Shown here: piece after piece, positions 1 to 5,773 of the stretch
How positions within the stretch are numbered: position 1 is the first letter of the stretch
How the letters are laid out: the number at the start of each line of letters is the position of its first letter
Notes under the pieces: generated by a model
What the model was told of the DNA's origin: nothing
Database searches by the model: none
The model's input: only the letters and a program-made list of their open reading frames with translations
Made by a program: the position numbers and the translations under genes
From: an uncultured Bacteroidales bacterium
Lineage (GTDB): Bacteria > Bacteroidota > Bacteroidia > Bacteroidales > Muribaculaceae
Assembly (NCBI GenBank): GCA_900549375.1
Contig: URNY01000156.1
Span: 1 to 5,773, forward strand
Reading direction: 5' to 3'
Length of the DNA: 5,773 bases

Positions 1-430
1 CGGCACCACCCACACCCTTCATCATATCGCCGGCAGACAATGAGGTAACGGAGCTGGTCACTTGCTTCTTCTCCATCGTACCGTAACCGACCACAACCAC
101 CTGATCGAGAGTTTGGTCGTCGGACTGGAGCACAATCTCGTAATTCGTCTTTCCGGCGGCGATCTTCACGCTCTGACCCTTCATGCCGATATAGGTGATC
201 TTAAGAGTCTGACCGGGATCCGCCTCGATTGCGAAGTTTCCGTCGATGTCTACAACGACAGCCTTCTTGGTGCCCTCGACCATTACGGTGGCGCCGATCA
301 TAGGCTCGCCCTCGCCGTCGAGCACTGTTCCGGTGATCTGCTCGGCCAATGCCGCTGCGCTTCCTGCTGCCATAAGGGCGCCTACACAGAACAGTCTTGT
401 GTACTTATTTGATTTAATCTTGAGTGTCAT
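1..430 (-). CDS. SusC/RagA-family TonB-dependent outer-membrane receptor, N-terminal part (3' end outside window)
   Basis: Reading the minus strand from the ATG at 430-428 gives 143 open codons with no stop before the window edge. Residues 1-29 are a signal peptide: basic start, hydrophobic core and a likely cut after ALA29. Residues 31-105 are a carboxypeptidase-regulatory-like beta domain (ITGTVLDGEGEPMIGATV, DIDGNF, LKITYIGMKGQ). A TonB box region follows at 106-117 (TLDQVVVVGYG), then the start of the plug (KKQVTSSVTSL). This order defines SusC/RagA receptors, 22-strand barrels of roughly 1000 residues that take up oligosaccharides or peptides with a SusD lid using TonB energy. No STN signalling domain precedes the beta domain, so control by an anti-sigma partner is not indicated. 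It starts 20 bases after the upstream lipoprotein gene, which implies an operon. The substrate cannot be told, and any susD would lie beyond the window. Confidence 0.95.
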   Translation of the reverse strand, partial: MTLKIKSNKYTRLFCVGALMAAGSAAALAEQITGTVLDGEGEPMIGATVMVEGTKKAVVVDIDGNFAIEADPGQTLKITYIGMKGQSVKIAAGKTNYEIVLQSDDQTLDQVVVVGYGTMEKKQVTSSVTSLSAGDMMKGVGGA

Positions 431-450
431 TTCTGTGAGATGTTAAAATA

Positions 451-1713
451 TTAGTTGGCTGTTCTGGTCACCTTTATATCGTCGATGAAACCGCGGTAAT
501 AGCCACTGCGGGTCTTGAAGCCGTCTATGATATATTGGGTTTCGCCGATTATGATCTTGGTTTCAGATGTGATATCCTTGAGTTTGACCGTGAAATTCTT
601 CCACTGCCAGTTGATGTTCTTGTCGGTGTTGTCGATCGTAACAAGAGGCGCACTCAGGGTCATTTCCTCGTTCACACCGCCCTCGATACTGCCGGGGCCC
701 TCGATGGCCACGGAAAGCGTGATCTTGTCAGTGGCGTTCTTGGCAAAGCGGAACGACACCTCTACATTCGCTTTCTTACCCTCGTCGATGCCGAGAGGCT
801 CTTTGAGCATGAAGGCATTCTGGTTACCGCTCTTGCCGAACTTCAGATAGCCGGCGGCCGCATATACGGATGCCCCTTTGGCGTTAAAGTCAATATAACG
901 CTTGTCGAACTCAGCTTTGATCCCGGCGTTCGCGTCGCTATATATGGGAAGAGTCTTGTTGTTCTCTCCGTTCACGGAACCGACCTGATCATTTCCGCCG
1001 GTCGCCCAGTCCATGCTGTCGGCGAAGTATGTGAATCCGAGAGGCTTGTTGTCGTAGGATACTCTTGTGCCCGACTGCGTCACGGTCACTTCCTCCACAA
1101 GGTCGCCGATACATACGCTGACATTGCCCGTACGCTCCTCTCCTGTGGTGTTCTCAAGAGCCGTTATCACGAACTCCCCTTCGCCGGCCTCACCCTCCGC
1201 AGGAGTGGCGCTAAGCCAGGAATATTCGGCCGCAATCGAAACCGTCCATTTGCTGTTGGTGTTGAGCTTGATATGGTTGGCACCGGTAGTGACGGGTTTT
1301 CCGTCGATGTCGAGTTCAACCTCTTTCTTATCAATTTCGAACACATATTCGAAACCGTGTTGCGTAACAGCGAACTGCTCTTTCTTGCCACCCATCACAA
1401 TCTCGATGAATCCGAGACGGGATTTCGAGGAGACATTGGGTTCGGCTGTTATAAATAGATTGTGTCTTCCACGCGTACCGGATTCTTTGGAAATACTTAT
1501 CCATTCATCTTTTTTGGTTACGTGCCAGTCGGAATTGGCGGCGAGGACTACCATTGCGGCATCGCCTGTAGAAGAATAACCGTCGGTCTCGAGTGTTACC
1601 TGTCGGTCTTCGGAATGTATGAAGTCCGGAAGCTTATCCTCGCTGCAGGAAGACACACCGAGGGCCGTCCCCGCAAGGGCAAGCGCCCATGCGGATATAT
1701 TCTTAAATTTCAT
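451..1713 (-). CDS. Surface lipoprotein with two BACON domains and a C-terminal beta-sandwich-like region
   Basis: This is a 420-residue predicted lipoprotein. The signal peptide ends in a lipobox, LGVSSC, with the lipidated cysteine at 23. SEDK follows, an acidic stretch like the lipoprotein export signal that sends Bacteroidota lipoproteins to the cell surface. Two BACON-type beta domains occupy about 38-119 (SDWHVTKKDEWISI, then FAVTQHG) and 130-216 (NSKWTVSI, YSWLSATP, then VTVTQSG). The repeated W-x-V/I, WLS/WIS and VTQ-x-G signatures are the basis for the call. Residues 224-420 form a separate region from FTYFADSMDWA to GFIDDIKV, with the look of a jelly-roll binding module but no family I can name. 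BACON domains are common in polysaccharide-utilisation proteins and are often spacers rather than the binding part. It is a paralogue of the preceding gene, 22 bases away, and probably binds ligand for the SusC encoded next. Ligand unknown. Confidence 0.9.
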   Translation of the reverse strand: MKFKNISAWALALAGTALGVSSCSEDKLPDFIHSEDRQVTLETDGYSSTGDAAMVVLAANSDWHVTKKDEWISISKESGTRGRHNLFITAEPNVSSKSRLGFIEIVMGGKKEQFAVTQHGFEYVFEIDKKEVELDIDGKPVTTGANHIKLNTNSKWTVSIAAEYSWLSATPAEGEAGEGEFVITALENTTGEERTGNVSVCIGDLVEEVTVTQSGTRVSYDNKPLGFTYFADSMDWATGGNDQVGSVNGENNKTLPIYSDANAGIKAEFDKRYIDFNAKGASVYAAAGYLKFGKSGNQNAFMLKEPLGIDEGKKANVEVSFRFAKNATDKITLSVAIEGPGSIEGGVNEEMTLSAPLVTIDNTDKNINWQWKNFTVKLKDITSETKIIIGETQYIIDGFKTRSGYYRGFIDDIKVTRTAN

Positions 1714-1735
1714 TATCGTTTTGATTTAATGGTGG

Positions 1736-2704
1736 TTAGTTACTGATTTTCTCGATCTTCAGATCGTCGAGGAACCAGCGGTATGTGCCGCTCGACGTCA
1801 CTTTATCGCGCACGAACTCAAGTGGACCTATCACGACTTTGGCATCGGATGCGAGCCCGGAGATATCAACCGAAACTTCATACCATTTCCATTTCTCGGT
1901 GGGAGTCACCAGCGGCGCGCTGACCATGCCTCCTTCGATTGGCTCGCTTTCGGATTTGATTGTGCCCGATCCTATTACACCTACCACTATCTTAGAGCTT
2001 GTATCCTGGAAAGCGCATTTGAAACTTACTTTTACAGAAGAAGTCGCTCCGTCCTCGATACCGTTGCTTAGAGGTGCGATGGCTGTCAGAGTGTTGGTCT
2101 TGTTAAATTTAAGATAACCGTCCTGCGTATAGACTGTCTTGGCATTGGAGTTGAGATCCTCGTAGGCACCCTGAAATATGGGGAGAGGATTCACATCGCC
2201 TGTATATGCATAGGTATAGATGTTACGCTGTGTACCTGCATCGCCGAGTCCGATCGCGTCCGAACCTTCAACCGCCCATGCGAAGTCATCGTAGAAATAC
2301 ACATGTCCGGGCTCAAGGCCGTCGTCAAGATTCTTGTCCAAAGTCTGAACTACCGTCACTGTCTCTGTAAGATTATAGGAGACCACATTGAGTCTTCCGG
2401 TTCTCACGGCACCCGTCTCGTTGGGCTCCGCTACGATCTGAACCGTAACACGGCCCGATCCTTCTGTCTTGTCTACCGACAGCCAGTCGCTGTCGCTCGT
2501 GATTGTGAACCCCTTGTTGGAGGTCAGAGAGATTGTGGCCGGTGAACCGGTTTGCAGTTTTCCGTCCTGAATCACCTGCACAATAGATTTGTCTACATTC
2601 AGGCGGGGAAGCGCGTCTTTGGCGTTATCCTCGACTCCGCAAGAAGTAAACGACATGCAGGCGCAAAGAAGCATACCCGGCATGAGGTGTTTTGAAACTT
2701 TCAT
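1736..2704 (-). CDS. Surface lipoprotein with one BACON domain and a C-terminal beta-sandwich-like region
   Basis: This 322-residue lipoprotein is the first gene of the probable operon. The signal peptide ends in SFTSC, giving the lipidated cysteine at 22, followed by GVED, a less tight acidic export signal than in its paralogue. One BACON-type domain lies at about 34-121 (GFTITSDSDWLSVDKTEGSG, then VTVVQT). Residues 134-322 run from VYFYDDFAWA to RWFLDDLKIEK and match the C-terminal region of the next protein through shared blocks in the same order: GYLKF, an acidic PL segment, VSF, G-G/S-I, SAPLVT, KWKWYEVSV and FLDDLKI. The likely role is capture of a glycan or similar ligand at the cell surface for the SusC transporter. 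The ATG at 2704 places the signal peptide correctly and has no Shine-Dalgarno sequence, as is normal in Bacteroidales. The exact ligand and family of the C-terminal region are not recognisable to me. Confidence 0.9.
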   Translation of the reverse strand: MKVSKHLMPGMLLCACMSFTSCGVEDNAKDALPRLNVDKSIVQVIQDGKLQTGSPATISLTSNKGFTITSDSDWLSVDKTEGSGRVTVQIVAEPNETGAVRTGRLNVVSYNLTETVTVVQTLDKNLDDGLEPGHVYFYDDFAWAVEGSDAIGLGDAGTQRNIYTYAYTGDVNPLPIFQGAYEDLNSNAKTVYTQDGYLKFNKTNTLTAIAPLSNGIEDGATSSVKVSFKCAFQDTSSKIVVGVIGSGTIKSESEPIEGGMVSAPLVTPTEKWKWYEVSVDISGLASDAKVVIGPLEFVRDKVTSSGTYRWFLDDLKIEKISN

Positions 2705-2911
2705 TCTGTAGGTTAAAATTTAGGATAAGTATTAGGCTTGTCCTCCGGACATGCCATTTAATTAATTTCAGTGATTTTTTGATAATTGGGGGTAAACGGG
2801 CTCGGATGATGTCAGTTTGTTGCAGTTTTGCCCGTGGGTAAATTCATTTTGTAGCGACGTCAGGGAGAAGATTATATACGTTGCATTATTTGTCTTGTTT
2901 TTAATACGCCA

Positions 2912-2942
2912 CAAAATTACATATTGGAATTACCAAATGAAA
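2912..2942 (-). promoter_or_regulatory. Candidate Bacteroidales promoter for the lipoprotein-susC operon
   Basis: On the minus strand TAATTTTG (2919-2912) is an exact match to the Bacteroides -7 consensus TAnnTTTG. The -33 element is less clear. TTTC at 2942-2939 sits 19 bases upstream, close to the expected spacing but with one mismatch to TTTG. A perfect TTTG at 2937-2934 is only 14 bases away. Initiation would fall near 2905, leaving a leader of about 200 nt before the ATG. The match is to a short motif in A/T-rich DNA, so it could be chance. Its position between a terminator and the first operon gene supports it. Confidence 0.5.
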
Positions 2943-3064
2943 CTATTTTTAGTTAATAAGTATGAAATATAAGCCCTTGGAATCAACCGTTTGCACAATA
3001 AATGTTAATCACATTCGCACATATTGCCTATATCAGTGATTTTCATAGCATTATCATATAATTC

Positions 3065-3093
3065 AAATGCGTGCCGCCGGACGGCACGCATTT
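3065..3093 (-). terminator. Rho-independent terminator hairpin after the DeoR gene
   Basis: A perfect 12-bp stem (3065-3076 with 3082-3093) closes a 5-base loop and is very G/C-rich in its upper part (GCGTGCCG / CGGCACGC). It lies about 50 bases past the DeoR stop codon, the right place to end that transcript. On the minus strand the stem ends in TTT and is followed by an A/T-rich but not pure T tract (GAATTATATG). The plus strand shows TTTTGATATTCTTGTTT, so termination in both directions is possible, although no plus-strand gene is seen. Confidence 0.75.
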
Positions 3094-3141
3094 TGATATT
3101 CTTGTTTCGGTTCGGTTTTCGATTCGCAACTACGCAGCGTT

Positions 3142-3909
3142 TCAGACTTCGACTATCCGGAGGTCTACTCCGATTGCCTCGAGCGCGGATACGGCCTTGT
3201 CGGGGATATGAGAGTCGGTGATGAGAATATCAACATCATCGAAATCAGCGATTTTCACAAAACCGCGGCGTCCGAATTTACTGCTGTCTGCCAACACAAC
3301 GGTTTTCTGTGCTGCATGCATCATCGCTTTGTTCAGGTCGGCTTCGCGTATGTCTGTGGTGGTGATTCCGAACGAAGGGTCAAAACCGTCAACTCCGAGG
3401 AATAGTTTGCTGCATGCCATATCTTCGAGAAAATCTTCAGCGGCGCGCCCCACTACCGAAAGACTACTCGGACGCAATGTGCCTCCAAGTTGCACGAGAT
3501 CGATATTCTCCGAACTTCCAAGCGCTTCCGAAACTTTCAGCGAAGCCGAGATAACCGTAAGCCGATGTTTCGGCTCGATGTTGTGGGCAAAGGCAAGCAC
3601 AGTTGTGCCTGATGCGATGATTATCGAGTCATCCCGCGTCACAAGCGATGCCGCATAATAACCTATAACGCTCTTTTCATGGCTCGCAAGTTTCGCTTTC
3701 TCGCTTATCGATCGGTTGTTCACATACGGATCGATAAGGATGGCGTTGCCATGGCTCCTGTATAACTTCTTGAGGGATTCGAGCTCGCTGAGATCCTTGC
3801 GGATCGTGACGGCTGAAACCTGAAGCAATGTTGAAAGCTCGCTTACTGATGCCGATTCCTGACGCAGAAGTGTCTGGATTATGAGATTATGTCTTTCTTC
3901 TTTTGTCAT
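3142..3909 (-). CDS. DeoR/GlpR-family transcriptional repressor
   Basis: This is a 255-residue protein, the usual length for the family. Residues 3-58 are the DeoR winged helix-turn-helix: ERHNLIIQTLL, then VSELSTLLQVSAVTIRKDLSEL with the recognition helix at about 33-41, then YRSHGNA. Residues 76-233 are the DeoR C-terminal sensor domain, which binds phosphorylated sugars or related metabolites. Its landmarks are ASGTTVLAFA (99-108), LGGTLR (141-146), LFLGVDGFD (169-177) and VLADSSKFGRRG (205-216). Family members typically repress sugar or glycerol catabolic genes and release DNA on binding the phosphorylated intermediate. The recognition helix resembles that of E. coli GlpR, and a GlpR-like inverted repeat lies in its own leader, suggesting autoregulation. 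Terminators flank it on both sides, so it appears to be its own transcription unit. The effector and targets are unknown, so no gene symbol is given. Confidence 0.95.
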   Translation of the reverse strand: MTKEERHNLIIQTLLRQESASVSELSTLLQVSAVTIRKDLSELESLKKLYRSHGNAILIDPYVNNRSISEKAKLASHEKSVIGYYAASLVTRDDSIIIASGTTVLAFAHNIEPKHRLTVISASLKVSEALGSSENIDLVQLGGTLRPSSLSVVGRAAEDFLEDMACSKLFLGVDGFDPSFGITTTDIREADLNKAMMHAAQKTVVLADSSKFGRRGFVKIADFDDVDILITDSHIPDKAVSALEAIGVDLRIVEV

Positions 3910-3964
3910 GATATTAGATTATTGTATTATGACGGAGCTCGATAACTTACTGTATAGAGTAATG

Positions 3965-3972
3965 CAAAGTTA
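3965..3972 (-). promoter_or_regulatory. Candidate -7 promoter box for the DeoR gene
   Basis: On the minus strand TAACTTTG matches the Bacteroides -7 consensus TAnnTTTG exactly. No good TTTG -33 element is present at the expected spacing, where TATG (3995-3992) is the closest candidate. Transcription would begin around 3958, giving a leader of about 50 nt before the ATG at 3909. A weak -33 box leaves open a need for an activator, or a chance match. Confidence 0.5.
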
Positions 3973-4045
3973 ATAAATTGCGACTCTTTTTCATAGATTA
4001 GAATAGTTAAAATTACTTAAATTTACACTTCGCGAAATCTCATAA

Positions 4046-4061
4046 CTTTCGATTACGAAAC
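4046..4061. promoter_or_regulatory. Candidate DeoR/GlpR-type operator
   Basis: CTTTCG ATTA CGAAAC holds a perfect 5-bp inverted repeat (TTTCG / CGAAA) around a 4-base centre. The same half-sites and spacing are known for operators of GlpR-type DeoR regulators, such as the TTCG-N4-CGAA core in E. coli and TTTTCG-N4-CGAAAA in Pseudomonas. It lies 137 bases upstream of the DeoR start. An 8-bp palindrome, TTCGCGAA (4029-4036), is centred 21 bp away, and a further CGAAAG lies at 4069-4074. The assignment rests on pattern and location only. Confidence 0.45.
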
Positions 4062-4108
4062 AATATAGCGAAAGAAGGGATATTTGCGCAATATTACGGA
4101 AAAGAGAA

Positions 4109-4138
4109 TGCGGCGGTCCATAAAAACTGGCCGCCGCA
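4109..4138 (-). terminator. Rho-independent terminator after the WG-repeat gene
   Basis: An 8-bp G/C-rich stem (TGCGGCGG / CCGCCGCA) continues past one bulged base (T4117) into three more pairs (CCA / TGG), around the 7-base loop 4121-4127. On the minus strand it is followed at once by TTCTCTTTTC, a T-rich tract typical of intrinsic terminators. The plus strand has no T tract after the stem, so it acts on minus-strand transcripts. It lies about 80 bases past the WG-repeat stop codon and separates that gene from the DeoR unit. Confidence 0.85.
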
Positions 4139-4218
4139 CTGATATCGGTTAACGTGAATACATTTTTTGCCCCGTTCCTTATGGAATAGAGGCTTATGAA
4201 GTATGAATTGAGAGGTTA

Positions 4219-5773
4219 TTACTCTACCGCGGGAACCGCCACCACTGTATCTGCTGCGGAATCTACCGTCTCAACCACTTCTTCAGCCACTTCGCCGTTC
4301 GATACCGATTTCAGCATTTCCTCTTCTGCGCCGGGGAGCTTGCTGCTTCCTATGCACAGACCTGCATCTTTCCCTTCATCAGGACAAATGACTACTACCA
4401 GTGTATTCCCCTTCTTGTACATTGCCGAGGGTATGCTGTTGGTCTCTCCGCTTTTCACGAGCTTGAAACCGGCGCTCTTCAATGCGCTTTCCAGCTCTTT
4501 CCTACCCTCTTTTCCCCAGTCTGTCTCGCAGATGAGATTCAGGTTCACCATAGCCAACTTCGATTCGGGATTCCAGGAATAAGATGAAGAATAGGTGCTG
4601 TAGTCGTAGTTATAATTTGCCATCGTTTCCGTGAAATATCCTTCGGCGGAAATCTTATAGCGGAAACCGCTCTTGTCAAGGCTCTCCAGGTCCGAATGGG
4701 ATGTATATGTGAAACGGCTTGCCTCTTTATCTTTCATAACCTGAGCGGGTGCCTGGCATAAAACAACATCGCCGACCTTCCCATCGCCGATCATTGCGAC
4801 AAGTGTCTTCGCGACAGCCGCCGTGTTGAAATAATCCGTTCTTATGGAATAACATGCCGAATAATTAAGCCTCAGATCATAGAATTCATCTTTTGTCTTG
4901 GCTTTGAAATCATCGTCGAGTACGGAAATCGTATTACCATCTTTGGCAAAATATCCGAAGCGGCCAGCGGCAATTACAATCTCATAGTCGAGTGTCTTGA
5001 CAGTCTCCCCTTTGGAATCGAGAAGAAGAACCTCTTTTTCATCCCCTTTCTTGCGTGCAAAGAATGTGTCGTCGTCGTTAAATGCCATATTTTCATATTT
5101 GGGACGTATTATCACCTCTCCATTGAAATCGGCAACACCATATTCATCCTCCTCGTTTCTATATATGATGTATTTATCGTTATAATCCGAAACCTCATTG
5201 ATTTTGGATGGCATCTTCGTCACTTCACCTTTCTTGTCGAAAAATACGATGCGGTCCTCATTCTTGGCCACAAGATAGCCTCCGGAGTATAAGAATGATT
5301 CGAGTGAATAGCCCTCTTTAATCTTAAAGACAGTCTTACCCTTCTTATCGATCACCTCATATTTCATTGTCGTGTCGGTGGAATCCTTAACCTGACGGCC
5401 AACAACGGCCAGTCCCTCACTGAATTGGGAAGCGGTGTCGAAATCTGCGTTGATCGCGACTTTGCCCGATGTGTTGTAATATCCATGCTTGCCTTCGTCG
5501 GTAGTGAATTCAAGAAGACCTTCCTGGAATGAAAGGGCACATTCCACTACTTCGACTCCTTTCACCGGCTCGAGTTCAAATTTCTTCTCGCCTGAAGTAT
5601 TCACAACCGTGATACGCGATTTGGGATAAACCACCGGTACGAGGCCATCCTCCACAAAACCTACAGACACGAGTTCCTCCAGACCTTTCACAGCCTCCGG
5701 CTTTTTCGAATCAGCCTTGTAGAGCGTATAGCCTTTCCCCTCCTCTACTGAAAAATATCCGTTATAGGCCACG
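4219..5773 (-). CDS. WG-repeat protein, 5' end outside window
   Basis: At least 517 residues are visible, open to the window edge. The first in-frame start-like codon is a GTG at 5772-5770, but the product there begins directly in a beta-repeat (AYNGYFSVEEGKGYTLY) with no signal peptide. The true start is therefore probably upstream and the gene is partial. WG-type repeats are clearest at about 94-125 (KHGYYNTSGKVAINADFD...FSEGLAVV) and 210-240 (EYGVADFNGEVIIRPKYENM). More decayed units lie from residue 1 to about 300, suggesting a beta-propeller-like or solenoid array. Residues 315-480 form a different region with a YNYDYSTYSSSYSWNPES linker (about 387-404) and a segment, 405-465, of alternating beta and alpha character. 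The last 35 residues are acidic and poor in structure signals. WG-repeat proteins are common in Bacteroidales and are often exported, but have no established general function. A terminator follows, so it seems independent of the downstream genes. Confidence 0.85.
   Translation of the reverse strand, partial: VAYNGYFSVEEGKGYTLYKADSKKPEAVKGLEELVSVGFVEDGLVPVVYPKSRITVVNTSGEKKFELEPVKGVEVVECALSFQEGLLEFTTDEGKHGYYNTSGKVAINADFDTASQFSEGLAVVGRQVKDSTDTTMKYEVIDKKGKTVFKIKEGYSLESFLYSGGYLVAKNEDRIVFFDKKGEVTKMPSKINEVSDYNDKYIIYRNEEDEYGVADFNGEVIIRPKYENMAFNDDDTFFARKKGDEKEVLLLDSKGETVKTLDYEIVIAAGRFGYFAKDGNTISVLDDDFKAKTKDEFYDLRLNYSACYSIRTDYFNTAAVAKTLVAMIGDGKVGDVVLCQAPAQVMKDKEASRFTYTSHSDLESLDKSGFRYKISAEGYFTETMANYNYDYSTYSSSYSWNPESKLAMVNLNLICETDWGKEGRKELESALKSAGFKLVKSGETNSIPSAMYKKGNTLVVVICPDEGKDAGLCIGSSKLPGAEEEMLKSVSNGEVAEEVVETVDSAADTVVAVPAVE

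Larger units (their letters stand above)
2705..3141. other. Intergenic region between the lipoprotein operon and the DeoR gene
   Basis: These 437 bases hold no convincing gene. From the DeoR side they contain a TTCG-rich stretch (3104-3126), a strong terminator hairpin (3065-3093), an A/T-rich segment with a candidate promoter for the lipoprotein operon (-7 box 2912-2919), and a leader of about 200 nt down to the ATG at 2704. Within the leader, GGGTAAA occurs twice (2790-2796, 2836-2842), and ACGGGC (2796-2801) can pair with GCCCGT (2830-2835) across a 28-base loop. That stem is short and its function is unsupported. I saw no riboswitch that I can name and no tRNA. Confidence 0.8.
3910..4218. 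other. Intergenic region upstream of the DeoR gene
   Basis: These 309 bases, A/T-rich apart from the hairpin, contain no credible gene. From the WG-repeat gene they hold about 80 bases without a recognised element, the terminator hairpin at 4109-4138, a cluster of CGAAA/TTTCG half-sites (4029-4074) including the candidate operator, an A/T-rich stretch, and the DeoR promoter box near 3965-3972. I saw no RNA gene. Confidence 0.8.

Noticed and set aside
62..446. Two plus-strand open frames opposite susC
   Set aside because: The minus-strand frame encodes an unmistakable signal peptide, beta domain and TonB box; the plus-strand products match nothing I recognise.
535..1458. A 307-codon open frame on the plus strand
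   Set aside because: It lies wholly opposite the two-BACON lipoprotein, which has a clear lipobox and domain signatures. The plus-strand product shows no recognisable domain, so it is an antisense shadow.
2705..3141. DeoR control of the lipoprotein-susC operon
   Set aside because: The genes are adjacent and share a strand, but a terminator separates them and no inverted repeat like the candidate operator was found in front of the operon.
3024..3221. A 65-codon plus-strand frame crossing the terminator and the end of the DeoR gene
   Set aside because: It reads through a terminator hairpin and antisense to the DeoR gene, and its product is an arginine/phenylalanine-rich sequence without any domain.
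3065..4138. The two strong G/C hairpins flanking the DeoR gene as ends of a mobile element or a CRISPR-like repeat
   Set aside because: The two stems differ in sequence, each sits just after a stop codon with a T-containing tract, and no transposase, target duplication or spacer array is present. They are best read as terminators.
5770..5772. GTG as the start of the WG-repeat gene
   Set aside because: The product from this codon starts inside a repeat and lacks a signal peptide, and the frame stays open to the window edge, so the gene most likely begins outside.

Overview
The window reads as Bacteroidota chromosome, most likely a gut member of the order Bacteroidales. A Muribaculaceae-type genome is plausible, but the sequence alone does not prove it. 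The grounds are a SusC/RagA-family TonB-dependent receptor, BACON-domain lipoproteins with acidic residues after the lipid cysteine, A/T-rich translation starts without a Shine-Dalgarno sequence, and two matches to the Bacteroides -7 promoter box (TAnnTTTG). Every gene I can support lies on the minus strand, so transcription runs from high to low coordinates.

In order of transcription: (1) 5773-4219 is a WG-repeat protein whose N-terminus lies outside the window, followed by a strong rho-independent hairpin at 4109-4138. (2) 3909-3142 is a DeoR-family repressor. Its leader carries a -7 promoter box and an inverted repeat, TTTCG-N4-CGAAA, like the operators of GlpR-type DeoR regulators. A second strong hairpin follows at 3065-3093. 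(3) A 437-base gap holds a candidate promoter and a leader of about 200 nt. (4) 2704-1736 and 1713-451 are two paralogous surface lipoproteins with one and two BACON domains, joined to the same kind of C-terminal beta-sandwich region. (5) 430-1 is the start of a SusC-like outer-membrane transporter that runs off the window edge.

The last three genes are spaced by only 22 and 20 bases and very probably form one operon that binds and imports a glycan or another large nutrient. In the usual layout susC comes first, then susD, then accessory binding lipoproteins. Here two BACON lipoproteins precede susC, which is the most unusual structural point in the window. The DeoR gene is separated from this operon by a terminator, and its putative operator is found only upstream of itself. 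Autoregulation is therefore better supported than control of the transport operon. No RNA genes, mobile elements or CRISPR arrays were seen.
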